DNA of 64,000 bases from Candidatus Nyctobacter psychrophilus (GCA_014305025.1 JACRTY010000021.1:124001-188000), one strand, 5' to 3'; numbered from the stretch's first letter, positions 1-8,952 are shown. The notes: generated by a model from the letters alone, not told the origin. Numbers and translations are program-made.

Positions 1-60
1 TCGTCTTCGACGCACCACAGTCGATGACGGCATCCGCGTAATCTGCGCGGCGCCTACGGT

Positions 61-345
61 CTATCGCTGCTCCCGAGCGCGTCGCGTCGCGAGGAGGCGG
101 CGGTCGTAGGTGAGTTCGTCGAGCGTGGACTGTACGTCCTTGAATTGCGGATGCAGCGCGTTGAGCAAGACGTTTCGCTCCGGTGTCGCGAGCGGGACAT
201 GGACGCACGGAACGATCAGCGCGAGTGAACGGCCTTCGTTCACCCATGCATCGCCGACCGCAGCATCGATGGCCGGAGCAGGGATGTCGTTCCAGTTCGT
301 CTGCAGCGTGATCCCGATGGCATCGAGCGTAAGGGCCGCGTCCTC
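61..345 (-). pseudogene. C-terminal remnant of a RES-domain protein (toxin-like)
   Basis: The minus-strand frame ends with a segment typical of RES-domain C-termini: a 'GDAW' block, then 'EGRSLALIVPC', then 'NVLLNALHPQF'. RES proteins are usually about 150-200 residues and act as NAD-degrading toxins paired with a Xre/MbcA-type antitoxin. Here only about the last 95 residues are recognisable. Upstream, the same frame stays open but becomes arginine-rich and unlike the family, and no antitoxin gene is visible beside it. The break coincides with two copies of a 12-bp palindromic repeat at 345-377. I read this as a decayed toxin gene and see no credible start codon. Confidence 0.55.
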
Positions 346-377
346 CCATCTGGGACTCAGTATAGCCCATCTGGGAC
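345..377. repeat. Two tandem copies of a CCCA-NN-TGGG palindrome, 21-bp period
   Basis: The 12-mer CCCATCTGGGAC occurs at 345-356 and again, identical, at 366-377, separated by nine bases. Each copy contains a 4-2-4 inverted repeat (CCCA TC TGGG). The 21-bp period is two helical turns, the usual spacing for operator pairs bound by dimeric repressors on one DNA face. The pair lies just upstream, on the minus strand, of the RES remnant. It could equally be a target duplication or a recombination scar. The function is unproven. Confidence 0.5.
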
Positions 378-480
378 AAGGCGTAACCCTAAGCGACAGG
401 GGTGCAGTTGCCGCTTCACCGCGGCGCTTCTCGCCCTCGCGGTTCGCAGTGCGGGAAACGACGCAGGAAACGGCGGTTGT

Positions 481-909
481 TCAGAAGCGCTTGGAGACGG
501 CGGCGTGCCCCGTGGGCCGGCTCGCCAGATGCGTGTCGCTTTGCAGCACCCACCCGTAGCGGCCGCGATACCGGCCGCTCATAACGCGAACGCCGATCGT
601 GCCGGGCTGGCCCGGCGGCGCGGCCGAGCGGGACGCGACGGCCGAACATGAGATGACGACCGCTTGGGTGCCGGGCTCGGCGAGCAGGGTGTGCGCGAAG
701 ATCGCACGCGTGTCACGCCATTGTCCCGCCGCATAGGTGAGCAGGCGATCGCGCGAATCCCACACGAAGACGTCGGGGTCGACGGCCTCCGACGCCAGCA
801 CGATCCGGTCGCCGTGCGGCGCGCGACACGCGGCGTCGGCGGCTTCACCACACGAGAGCGACGTGGCCAACGCGGCCGTGGCGGCAATCGCGCGGGCGGC
901 GTGGATCAC
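481..909 (-). CDS. Small secreted protein, SH3-like C-terminus
   Basis: This 142-residue protein has a GTG start whose G-T-G-A overlaps the TGA of the upstream GGDEF/EAL gene, so the two are probably translationally coupled. The N-terminus (HAARAIAATAALATSLSC) looks like a signal peptide with a possible processing or lipidation cysteine near residue 20. Two further cysteines, near residues 28 and 90, could form a disulfide outside the cytoplasm. The C-terminal stretch 'VMSGRYRGRYGWVLQSD' resembles the end of a bacterial SH3-like fold. I know no named family for it. Coupling to a c-di-GMP-type protein suggests a cell-surface or sensory role, but that is inference. Confidence 0.6.
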   Translation of the reverse strand: MIHAARAIAATAALATSLSCGEAADAACRAPHGDRIVLASEAVDPDVFVWDSRDRLLTYAAGQWRDTRAIFAHTLLAEPGTQAVVISCSAVASRSAAPPGQPGTIGVRVMSGRYRGRYGWVLQSDTHLASRPTGHAAVSKRF

Positions 910-3053
910 GCTTGCGTTTCGACGAACCGGCGTTCGCGTAACCACGTTCCGAAATCGGCGGCGGTCATGGGGTGGGCAACGAAAAATCCTTGAATGGCGT
1001 TGCAGCCGAGGGTCACGAGTGCCTCTTGTTGCGTCGCGGTCTCGACACCCTTTGCGATCACCGTCCATCCGAGGGAGCGAGCCACGATCACCGTTCCTTC
1101 GACGACCGCTCGGGTCGTGCGGCTTGTCCCTATTTCATCGACGAGCGGCCGTTCGAGTTTAAGCGCTTCGATCGGAAGGTGCGCGAGCGACGGCAAGGTG
1201 CCGAGCCCCCCATCGAACCCGTCGAGCGCGAAGCCGATGCCGAATTCCGCGCAATGCGAGACGAACGCCGTAACGCGCTCCGCCTCGTCGCCGCCGAATT
1301 GATCGGGGGAAAGCTCGATGCGCAGACGGCGTAGTCCCGCAGCGAGCGCTTCATCGTCCAGCAGCGAGTCGACCTCGCGGCTATCATACGCCGCCAGGTT
1401 CACATCGATACGAAGCGGCGTTCCGGCCTGCTGCCACGCTCGCGCTTGTGCCGCCGCTTCGTGGAGAACCCATCGGTCCAGAGCGCGCCGTCCGGCTTCA
1501 TCGTGCGCAATCGACCAACCGCGCTCGGGAGCAAGCAGTCCGTGCAACGGATCGATGCGGCGAATGAGTGCCTCAGCCGCGATAATGCGTCCGCTTGCGA
1601 CTTCGAGAATCGGTTGGTAGCACAGCAGATAGCCGGCATGCGGTACGAGCGTACCGGGCTCGGCATCGCGGGACGCCGTTTCGGCAAAGCCGCCCGCCTC
1701 ATCGCGGAAGCGCACGCGCGAACCACCGTCTTCCTTCGCCGCGTACATTGCCGCGTCCGCGCAGGCCAACAGATCTTCGCGGGAACCCGCGTCGTCGGGA
1801 TACACCGCCACGCCGATGCTCGCGGAGAGCGAAAATTGGTGGTCGTCGATGCCGAAGGGGTGTTGCAACGTTGCGCCGATACGCTGCGCGATCGCCTCGA
1901 TCTCTTCGCGACCGCTGATGCGCGGCATCACGACGGCGAATTCGTCGCCTCCTAAACGTCCGATGTACTCGACGCGCCGTAACGTTCCCCGCAATCGTTG
2001 CGCCACTTCGGCCAAGACGATATCCCCGCCGCGGTGGCCGACGGTATCGTTCACGTTCTTGAAGCCGTCGATGTCTAGAAAGACCACGGCGGCATGGCCG
2101 GCCAGCCGGTCCGCTTCGGCAAGCGCTTCGTCGAGTCGTGACAACAGCGCCACGCGGTTCGGCAGCGCCGTTAGCGCATCCGAGTAAGCGAGCCGTTCGA
2201 TCCGTGAGTCGTTTTCGCGGCGCTCGATCGAGCGCGCGAGCGCCTCGACGACGTGTTCGACGTACTGCCAATCGGCGGGCTCGAACGGCGCCTGACGCGG
2301 CTTGGGCGAAGCGAAGGTCACTGCCCAGCGCTGGTCGCCGACCCGAAACGCAGCGCACAAAAAAGCGCGGCCCGCTTCGGCGGCGAGCGCAAATTCGCGT
2401 TCCGCGGCGGCATCGAGGACGGCGAACGTCCCGGCGCGTTCGAGTGCCGCCTGCGCGAGAGAACCTGCCAGGGGAAGGCGCGCCCCCGCTTCACCGTCAC
2501 CGTCGGCAAACTCGACGACGAGTTCGTCGCCGTCGACCCGCGCGACCGTCGCGGAATCCAGTTCGATGCCGCGCAACGCTTCACGCAGCAACGCGCGGAC
2601 TTGATCGTTTCCCGCAATCCCGCGCCGGACGACGAGCGTCCACAGCGACTCCAGCCGCTCTTCTCGCGGAATCGGCGTGCGGGCGTCGGTCGCCGTGCCG
2701 TCTTGCGGCGTGGCGCGCTCTTCGCTGGAGCGCATCGTACGCACCACCACCAGGATTGCGCCGATCTTGGCGAACGCGCCCGAGTGCAAGCGCTCCAACC
2801 GAACGGCGAGTTCTTGCTCGGCCTCGCCTAAACGCCGATGCGTCAAAAACGTACGAGGCGTAAAATCGGCAAGCTCAGGCAACAGATCGGCGGCTTTGAC
2901 TCCGTCCAATGCCTCGCTTCGCAGGCCGAACAATGCGGCGGCGGCGGCGTCGATCAAGGCGATGCTTCCGCTCGAAGGATCGAGCACCAAGTGCGCGTCG
3001 TCGGCGGCGTCGCCGGCGACCCGATCACTGCGGGACGACGGCTCTTCGGACAT
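906..3053 (-). CDS. Sensor protein with GGDEF domain and degenerate EAL domain
   Basis: A 715-residue cytoplasmic signalling protein. The order is a PAS-like N-terminal region (about 20-130), a GAF-like middle (about 170-330), GGDEF (about 340-460; RLGGDEF near 369) and EAL (about 480-700). GGDEF domains make cyclic di-GMP and EAL domains hydrolyse it. The GGDEF motif is intact, so cyclase activity is plausible. The EAL half keeps 'AEAL' near 493, but the usual DDFGTG loop reads DGFDGG and the usual KID motif reads 'LKLER', so metal-binding residues look lost and hydrolysis is doubtful. I chose the ATG at 3053 because the frame upstream is unlike the family and would run into the divergent mutase gene. 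No good ribosome site is visible. The stop overlaps the start of the downstream small secreted gene. Confidence 0.9.
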   Translation of the reverse strand: MSEEPSSRSDRVAGDAADDAHLVLDPSSGSIALIDAAAAALFGLRSEALDGVKAADLLPELADFTPRTFLTHRRLGEAEQELAVRLERLHSGAFAKIGAILVVVRTMRSSEERATPQDGTATDARTPIPREERLESLWTLVVRRGIAGNDQVRALLREALRGIELDSATVARVDGDELVVEFADGDGEAGARLPLAGSLAQAALERAGTFAVLDAAAEREFALAAEAGRAFLCAAFRVGDQRWAVTFASPKPRQAPFEPADWQYVEHVVEALARSIERRENDSRIERLAYSDALTALPNRVALLSRLDEALAEADRLAGHAAVVFLDIDGFKNVNDTVGHRGGDIVLAEVAQRLRGTLRRVEYIGRLGGDEFAVVMPRISGREEIEAIAQRIGATLQHPFGIDDHQFSLSASIGVAVYPDDAGSREDLLACADAAMYAAKEDGGSRVRFRDEAGGFAETASRDAEPGTLVPHAGYLLCYQPILEVASGRIIAAEALIRRIDPLHGLLAPERGWSIAHDEAGRRALDRWVLHEAAAQARAWQQAGTPLRIDVNLAAYDSREVDSLLDDEALAAGLRRLRIELSPDQFGGDEAERVTAFVSHCAEFGIGFALDGFDGGLGTLPSLAHLPIEALKLERPLVDEIGTSRTTRAVVEGTVIVARSLGWTVIAKGVETATQQEALVTLGCNAIQGFFVAHPMTAADFGTWLRERRFVETQA

Positions 3054-3209
3054 GTGCGTACCACTATTGTCCGAGCAATGTCGGCCGGCCCTTCCAAAGA
3101 CGCGTCGCGCGAGCGCCGTCGCCGTGCGCGCTGTCAACGAATCCCCGGAACGCGGGGGCGCACGCGCGAGGCGGCGAGGAGCCGAGCGGCGTGACCCGAA
3201 GCGCGCGAC

Positions 3210-4559
3210 ATGGCGCCGATAACGGTCCCCGACATTTTCAAGAGCTACGACGTTCGCGGCATCTATCCGGCGGAGATCAATGCCGATCTCGCGCATGCCA
3301 TCGGCCGGACCTTCGTCACCGAACTGGGCTTGGGATCGGTCGCCGTCGGCCGCGACATGCGACCTTCGGGGCAAACGTTGTTCGAAGCGTTTGCCAGCGG
3401 CGCTACGAAGGCAGGTGCCGACGTTACCGACATCGGGCTCGTGTCGACCGACGCGCTCTATTTTGCCGTCGGGAAGTACGGCTACGCCGGCGGCGTCATG
3501 ATTACGGCCTCACACAACCCCGCCAATTATAACGGCATGAAGTTCACGCGCCAGGCGGCTCAAGCGATTTCGCTCGACACGGGACTTTCGGCCATCCGCG
3601 ACCGCATCGCACGCAACGACCTGGGTCCGACGGCTGCGCGCCCCGGCTGCATCGAGCAGCGCGATGTCCTTGAGGACTTCGCCGAGCATTGCTTAACGTT
3701 CGTCGAGCGCAGCGCCGTCAAGCCGTTCAAGATCGCCATCGATGCGGGCAACGGGATGGCGGGCTTGACGGTGCCGCGCGTGTTCGCCCATCTCTCGTGC
3801 CGCGTGACCCCGCTTTTCTTTGAACTCGACGGCACGTTTCCGAACCATCCCGCAAGCCCGATCGAACCCGACAACATGGTCGACCTGCAAAAAGCCGTGC
3901 TGGCAGGCGGCTGCGACTTGGGCGTCGCGTTCGACGGCGATGCGGACCGCATGTTCATCGTCGACGAGAAGGGCGGCCTCGTCGGCGGCGACATGGTCAC
4001 GGCGCTCGTTGCGATCAACACGCTCAAGCGCTATCCCGGCGCAAAGATCCTCTACAACCTGATTTGCAGCCGCAGCGTTCCCGAAGAGATCGAGAAGCAC
4101 GGCGGCATTCCGATCCGCTCGCAAGTCGGTCATTCGCTCATCAAGAAAACCATGCGCGAACAAAACATCGTCTTCGGCGGGGAGCACTCCGGGCATTTCT
4201 ATTTTCGCGACAATTGGTTTGCCGATTCCGGCATGATCGCGCTGCTGCAATGTTTGGAGGTCTTCAGCGACGCGGGCAAGCCCGTGAGCGAGGTCATCGC
4301 GCCGATCGACACGCGCTTTCGTTCGGGCGAGATCAACAGCCGCGTGCACGACATTCCCCAGAAACTGGACGAGCTGCAAGCGCACTACAAGGATGCGCGG
4401 ATCGACCATCTCGACGGCGTGACCATCGGCTACGACCGCTGGTGGATGAACGTGCGGCCTTCCAACACCGAGCCCTTACTGCGCCTCAACGTCGAAGGCG
4501 ATACGAAGGAACTGATGGAGACGCACCGCGATGAGGCGCTCCGCTTGATCCGGTCTTAG
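3210..4559 (+). CDS. manB: Phosphomannomutase/phosphoglucomutase
   Basis: A 449-residue alpha-D-phosphohexomutase, normal length for the family. It interconverts hexose-6-phosphate and hexose-1-phosphate, supplying GDP-mannose or UDP-glucose precursors for surface polysaccharides. The active-site phosphoserine loop reads 'TASHNP' (near 98-103), the metal loop 'DGDADR' (near 244-249), and a late 'RPSNTEP' phosphate-binding loop is present near 419. The N-terminal 'FKSYDVRG' is also typical. Substrate preference cannot be told from the sequence; the family often accepts both sugars. It is divergent from the GGDEF/EAL gene, leaving a 156-bp shared promoter region, and is followed by three hairpins. 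Confidence 0.93.
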   Translation: MAPITVPDIFKSYDVRGIYPAEINADLAHAIGRTFVTELGLGSVAVGRDMRPSGQTLFEAFASGATKAGADVTDIGLVSTDALYFAVGKYGYAGGVMITASHNPANYNGMKFTRQAAQAISLDTGLSAIRDRIARNDLGPTAARPGCIEQRDVLEDFAEHCLTFVERSAVKPFKIAIDAGNGMAGLTVPRVFAHLSCRVTPLFFELDGTFPNHPASPIEPDNMVDLQKAVLAGGCDLGVAFDGDADRMFIVDEKGGLVGGDMVTALVAINTLKRYPGAKILYNLICSRSVPEEIEKHGGIPIRSQVGHSLIKKTMREQNIVFGGEHSGHFYFRDNWFADSGMIALLQCLEVFSDAGKPVSEVIAPIDTRFRSGEINSRVHDIPQKLDELQAHYKDARIDHLDGVTIGYDRWWMNVRPSNTEPLLRLNVEGDTKELMETHRDEALRLIRS

Positions 4560-4561
4560 AT

Positions 4562-4639
4562 GGATTCAGCTCCGCTGAATCCCTGCGCGATTCGGCTACG
4601 CCGAATCATGCAGATGGCGGAAGTCGGGCAAAGCCCGAC
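4562..4639. repeat. Three consecutive short hairpins after manB
   Basis: Three perfect inverted repeats lie in the 90-bp gap: 4562-4582 (GGATTCAGC-tcc-GCTGAATCC), 4589-4607 (GATTCGGC-tac-GCCGAATC) and 4623-4639 (GTCGGGC-aaa-GCCCGAC). Each has a stem of seven to nine base pairs and a three-base loop. The first two share the GATTC...GAATC outer arms, so they look like variants of one element. No clear run of T follows the first two, and only CTTATTT follows the third, so terminator function is possible but not certain. They could instead be a REP-like dispersed repeat or an mRNA-stabilising array. Confidence 0.6.
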
Positions 4640-4649
4640 CCTTATTTAA

Positions 4650-7322
4650 ATGCCCGCGATTCCCGCAGCGTTGTCCGCGGCGCTCGACGGGCTCGAAGCG
4701 GTTCTCGAGAGCGACGCACGTGCCGGATGGCCGGCACCCGACGACGATCTCAGCGCACTGCGCGCGGCACGCGAACGACTGAGCCGCCGCTACGCACTGG
4801 CGGTCGTCGGCGAATTCTCGAGCGGAAAATCGTACCTACTCAACGCGCTGCTGGGAAAAGTCCGTTACGATGAGCGCGGGCGGATCGAAGGCGTGCTCGC
4901 GACCGACATCAACCCGTCGACGGCCACGATCACTGAGCTCGAGTACGGCCAGCACGAAAGCGCCTACGCCACATATCCATCGGGCCGAAGCGAACGCATT
5001 CCGCTCGACCGTCTCTCGCGTTTCGTCGCCGTCGCCAGGAACGACGCGCCCGGCGCCGTGCACGATGCAACCGCGGACGAGGACGCAGGGCCGTCGTTCG
5101 TCGTCGTCACGCTCGATTCACCGTTCCTGCGCGGCGGCTTCGTCGTCGCCGATACGCCGGGGCTGGCGTCGCCCAACGCCGCCCACCGTCGCGCGACGCT
5201 CGGCTATCTGCCGCGCGTCGACGCCGTGCTCTACTTAATCGATACGCAGCAGCCGTTCAGCGAGGGCGACGCAGCGTTTCTCGGACTGATCGGCGAACAC
5301 GTACGCACGATCTTCATCGTGCAAACGAAGATCGACCTGTGGCGCATGCCGGAGGCCGACGGCAGACCGGCCTGGGAAGCGGCACGAGAACGCATCGTCG
5401 CGCGGGCGGCGCGCTTTGCTCCACAGGCTGAAGTGTTCGCCGTCTCCGCCCACGATTACGCGCTCGCCACGCTGCAAAGCGACGAGCGGCTCGCCGAAGG
5501 CAGTGGCTTCTCGGCCATGCTGGCATCGCTCGAATGTTCCCTGGAAGCGCGGGCACAGGCCGCGCGCATCGCGCGCACGCTGGCGCTCGCGCGGCAAATC
5601 GCGGCAAGCAACGCTGCACGCATTGCGCGCGCCGCCATGCTGGTGCAGACGGCGCCGGCCGACTTGGAGCGCGAGCGCCGCAGCGCCGAGACGGAGCTCG
5701 CCGAGCACGAACGCGCGCTGTCGCGCGCGCGCGATGACATCGAACTGGCGGGTACGGCGCGGGGCGCCTGGATCGCCGCGGCCGGGACGACCGTGCGCGA
5801 AGACGCCGGGCGGGCGCTGGCAACGATGATTGACGTCGCCGATATCGAGCGCATCCGAGACCGCGGAAAGCTGCACGCGCTCGTCGATGCAACGCTGGCC
5901 CCCGTGTGGAACGCGTTCGCCGCTGAGGTCTCGAATGATGTCGCGCGCGAGCTGGAGCGGATCGCACGTCGCCACGCCGAGCTACGAATCAACGATGTGG
6001 CCGCACTGCGGCTGGGAGGCGAACCGGGGACGGGAGCATGGTCGCGCGATCTCGCGCGTGGAATCGCATCGACGATCGTGCTGGGCGCCGTCGGTGGACC
6101 GGCCGCCTCCTTCGTAGCAGCGGTCGCGAAGGGTTTCGCGAGCCGGCCGCACGGCACATATATGAAGCGTGAACTAGGCGCCGATCTCGCGACGACGCTG
6201 CTGCCGGCGTTCGAAGGAGCGATCGCTGCCTTCACGGACGATCTTGCGGCGCGTCTGGGAGCGGTCTACGACGACGCGGCCGCCGTCCTCGAACGTGTAC
6301 GAGCGTTAGCGCGTGGTCAGACGCTGGGCCCCATCGAGCGGGCCCGCGTGCTCGCCGGCGATGCGCCGGCGCGGCACGCCGCCGCCACCGCCCTGACCGT
6401 AAGCGCCGAGCGGTTGCGGGCCCTGGAAACCGACTTGGCGCAGGTCTGGGCGGCCGGCCCGCATGCCGACGCGGCGACGACCGTTGCGCTCGGGCGGTCT
6501 CCGGCCGCAGTCATCGCTTTCGACTCGGATGCGTACGACCGAGCCTTGCGCCCCGAGCGGTATCGCGTCGTCTTGCTCGGTGCGCTGCGGCGCGGGAAAT
6601 CGAGCCTGATCAACGCGATCGCAGGGACGCGCCTTCTGCACGACGATGCCGCGCGCGAAGTCCGCTTTCCGGTGCATGTTCGTTACGGCTCCGTCGAGCG
6701 CGCCTATGCGCTGGCGTCGGACGGCGGTTGGCGCGAGATAACGATGGGCGAAGCCGCCGCCCGAGCCGCGCAAGCCCCGGTGCTCATCGAAGTGCCGTGG
6801 ACGATGCCGCGAGAACTCGTCATCGTGCACGCACCCGCCTTCGATTCGGGTAGCGCCGAAGCGGAGTCGATCGCGTTCGCCGCTGCCCGCAACGCGAGCG
6901 AAGTCTTGGGCCTCTTTTCACGTCAGCTGTCGGACCGCGAGCTGGCACTCTACGAGCGCGTCGCCGAATTGCCCAAGCCGATGCTCTTGGCACATACGAT
7001 TGCCGACAATGAGTCGGCGAGCGAACGGCGCACGGTCGTCGAACTGGCCGGACGTTACGTTCGCGAACGCGGGCTTCCGGTGGCGCGCATCTTTACGATT
7101 TCGGCGCTGGACTATCTAGCCGCCGTCCAAGGCCGCCACGCCGCGGCACCCTGGAACGAACTCGGCGCCCTGCGTGAAACGCTGCATGCCCATGCCGAGG
7201 AACACATGCGCCGCGCGCTCGAACGGCAACGCATGACCGAACTGGTACGGCAGCACCCAAAAGACCATACTTCACAAGCGAAGTTTTCCGGCACCTTCGC
7301 GCGCTTGTTCGGTCGCCGCTGA
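4650..7322 (+). CDS. Double-headed dynamin-like GTPase
   Basis: An 890-residue protein with two dynamin-type GTPase units. The first head has a complete set: P-loop GEFSSGKS (54-61), DTPG (168-171) and TKID (226-229). Next comes an alanine/arginine-rich helical region of about 350 residues, with a short glycine/alanine-rich hydrophobic stretch near 475-500 that may touch membrane. A second P-loop (GALRRGKS) lies near 645, but its G3 position reads 'HAPAFDS' rather than DTPG and its G4 region reads 'HTIAD', so this head may bind nucleotide poorly. Bacterial dynamin-like proteins remodel or repair membranes, and tandem fusions such as Bacillus DynA are known. The ATG follows a TTATTTAA stretch without a clear ribosome site. 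NagA follows 46 bp later. Confidence 0.85.
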   Translation: MPAIPAALSAALDGLEAVLESDARAGWPAPDDDLSALRAARERLSRRYALAVVGEFSSGKSYLLNALLGKVRYDERGRIEGVLATDINPSTATITELEYGQHESAYATYPSGRSERIPLDRLSRFVAVARNDAPGAVHDATADEDAGPSFVVVTLDSPFLRGGFVVADTPGLASPNAAHRRATLGYLPRVDAVLYLIDTQQPFSEGDAAFLGLIGEHVRTIFIVQTKIDLWRMPEADGRPAWEAARERIVARAARFAPQAEVFAVSAHDYALATLQSDERLAEGSGFSAMLASLECSLEARAQAARIARTLALARQIAASNAARIARAAMLVQTAPADLERERRSAETELAEHERALSRARDDIELAGTARGAWIAAAGTTVREDAGRALATMIDVADIERIRDRGKLHALVDATLAPVWNAFAAEVSNDVARELERIARRHAELRINDVAALRLGGEPGTGAWSRDLARGIASTIVLGAVGGPAASFVAAVAKGFASRPHGTYMKRELGADLATTLLPAFEGAIAAFTDDLAARLGAVYDDAAAVLERVRALARGQTLGPIERARVLAGDAPARHAAATALTVSAERLRALETDLAQVWAAGPHADAATTVALGRSPAAVIAFDSDAYDRALRPERYRVVLLGALRRGKSSLINAIAGTRLLHDDAAREVRFPVHVRYGSVERAYALASDGGWREITMGEAAARAAQAPVLIEVPWTMPRELVIVHAPAFDSGSAEAESIAFAAARNASEVLGLFSRQLSDRELALYERVAELPKPMLLAHTIADNESASERRTVVELAGRYVRERGLPVARIFTISALDYLAAVQGRHAAAPWNELGALRETLHAHAEEHMRRALERQRMTELVRQHPKDHTSQAKFSGTFARLFGRR

Positions 7323-7368
7323 CGGGAGGGACGGGGGCGGATTTCGTCACCGCCGCGAAACTCACGGC

Positions 7369-8568
7369 GTGGCACGCTCCTTCACCTTGGGTCCCGCGCG
7401 CATCGCCGTCGGCACGGGCGATGCCTCGTTCGGGCGGCTTCGTGTGAGCAATGGGCGCATCGCCGACATCCTTAGTGCCGAGGGTCCCACCAGCGTACCG
7501 CTGCCCGCCGGCACGACCATCTCGCCCGGCCTGATCGACGTGCACACCAACGGAGCCCGCGACGCACTCTTCAACCGGGAGCAAGGCGCCGCCGTCGACG
7601 TAGCGGCCCGGGCCTATGCCGCCGCCGGCGCGACGGGCTTTGTGGCAACCATCATGACCGCGCCGTGGGAGTCGATGCTGCACGCCGCCCGCGAGGTGGC
7701 CGAGGCGGCCCATGAGCGAGCCGAGCGCCCCGTGATCGGCGCGCGTTGCCTGGGCATCCATTTCGAAGGACCGTTTCTGAACAATAAATTTCGGCGCGTG
7801 CATCGCCACGATTGGTTGCTGCCCGCCGACCCGCAGCGAGCGCGTGCTCTCGTCGAAGCGTGCCGCGGCGCTCTCGTCATGGTGACGATGGCGCCCGAAG
7901 TCGAAGGCGTCGACGACTGCACGCGTTTTTTCTTCGATCAAGGCATCGTGTGCTCTGCGGGACACACGGCGGCGAAATACGGCGACGGCATGCTGGCGAT
8001 CGCGCTCGGCTTCCGCTCGTTGACCCACGCGTTCAACGCGATGCCGCCGCTGGACCATCGTGAGCCTTCTTTGTTGGCGGCGTTCATCCAAGAACGGCGC
8101 ACGAGCGTTCAAGTGATCTGCGACGGTCATCACGTCGCGCCGGTCATGATCGACGTTCTGTACCGTGCGGTCGGAGAGCGGCTCGTGCTCGCCACCGATT
8201 ACATGGCGCCGGCGGGCGAAGGATACCGGATCGAGGGCGGCGTGGTGCGCGCCGAGGACGGCACGATCGCCGGCGCGGCACTTCAGGTTGACCAAGCGCT
8301 GCGCAATCTCATGTCGTATGCCTCCTTGCCGTTTGAACGTGCCATCGTCAGCGCGACGGCGGCTCCTGCGCGGCTGCTCGGCATCGACGGCGAGTGCGGC
8401 ACGCTCGAACGCGGCAAGCGCGCCGACCTAACGTTGTGGGATCGGGATTACGCGGTCATCGCGACGCTCGTCGGCGGAGAGCCGGTGTACGGTTCGGCGC
8501 GCTTCGCCGGCGAACCGGGTGAATCCGGGCACCGCTTCGGCAACACCGCACACGCAGCATCGTTCTAA
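7369..8568 (+). CDS. nagA: N-acetylglucosamine-6-phosphate deacetylase
   Basis: A 399-residue amidohydrolase-superfamily enzyme that removes acetate from GlcNAc-6-phosphate, the first committed step in amino-sugar recycling. Family motifs are present in order: 'DVHTNG' (near 62), 'HFEGPF' (near 132, metal-ligand Glu), 'AGHT' (near 200), 'THAFNAM' (near 223), 'CDGHHV' (near 249) and 'ATDYMAP' with the catalytic Asp near 276. The start is GTG. No strong ribosome site is visible, and a slightly different start is possible. No nagB or PTS gene lies nearby, so it may serve cell-wall or amino-sugar salvage. Confidence 0.92.
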   Translation: MARSFTLGPARIAVGTGDASFGRLRVSNGRIADILSAEGPTSVPLPAGTTISPGLIDVHTNGARDALFNREQGAAVDVAARAYAAAGATGFVATIMTAPWESMLHAAREVAEAAHERAERPVIGARCLGIHFEGPFLNNKFRRVHRHDWLLPADPQRARALVEACRGALVMVTMAPEVEGVDDCTRFFFDQGIVCSAGHTAAKYGDGMLAIALGFRSLTHAFNAMPPLDHREPSLLAAFIQERRTSVQVICDGHHVAPVMIDVLYRAVGERLVLATDYMAPAGEGYRIEGGVVRAEDGTIAGAALQVDQALRNLMSYASLPFERAIVSATAAPARLLGIDGECGTLERGKRADLTLWDRDYAVIATLVGGEPVYGSARFAGEPGESGHRFGNTAHAASF

Positions 8569-8595
8569 CGGAAGCTGCCTGGGGAAGGGTCCGCC

Positions 8596-8945
8596 ATGAA
8601 GCACACAGCCGTCGCCGTTACCGGTGCGTCGGCCGGCCCCGCCGTGCAGCGCAGCAAGGCTAGGCACCATGCTGCCGTCCGGAGGAACCGTGCAGTCGCA
8701 GTCGCTGCACGACATCTGGGTGACGTTCTTCTGGGGGAATCGGCGTCGCGATCGTGGTCTACGGGTTGATCGGCTGGTGCATCGTGCGCTACCGCCGCCG
8801 TGCGCACGATACGACGTATCCCGATCAGTTCCGCCGCAACAATACCTGGGAGATCATCTACACGAGCATCCCGATCCTGATAGGTGAGCGGACTGTTCCT
8901 GATCACCTACGCCTCGGAGCGGCACGTCGAGACGATAAAGACGGC
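8596..8945 (+). pseudogene. coxB: Broken cytochrome c oxidase subunit II N-terminus
   Basis: Translated with frame corrections, this reads as the start of a CoxB subunit: an ATG with upstream GGAAGGG, a leader, then 'QSQSLHDIWVTFFWG', the first membrane helix 'VVYGLIGWCIVRYRRR', the linker 'NTWEIIYTSIPILI', and a second helix ending 'LITYASERHVE'. At least two frameshifts are visible, near 8733-8739 (a G-run) and near 8879-8884, and probably one in the leader. The whole copper-A domain (about 100 or more residues) is missing, because the coding signal stops where the convergent SMP-30-like gene ends. No other oxidase subunit lies in the window. It is a truncated relic. Confidence 0.75.
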
Positions 8946-8952
8946 ATCCTGG

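Noticed and set aside
110-559. Plus-strand open frame of 149 codons across the RES remnant and repeats
   Set aside because: Serine/arginine-rich composition with no family pattern; the RES-type signal is on the other strand.
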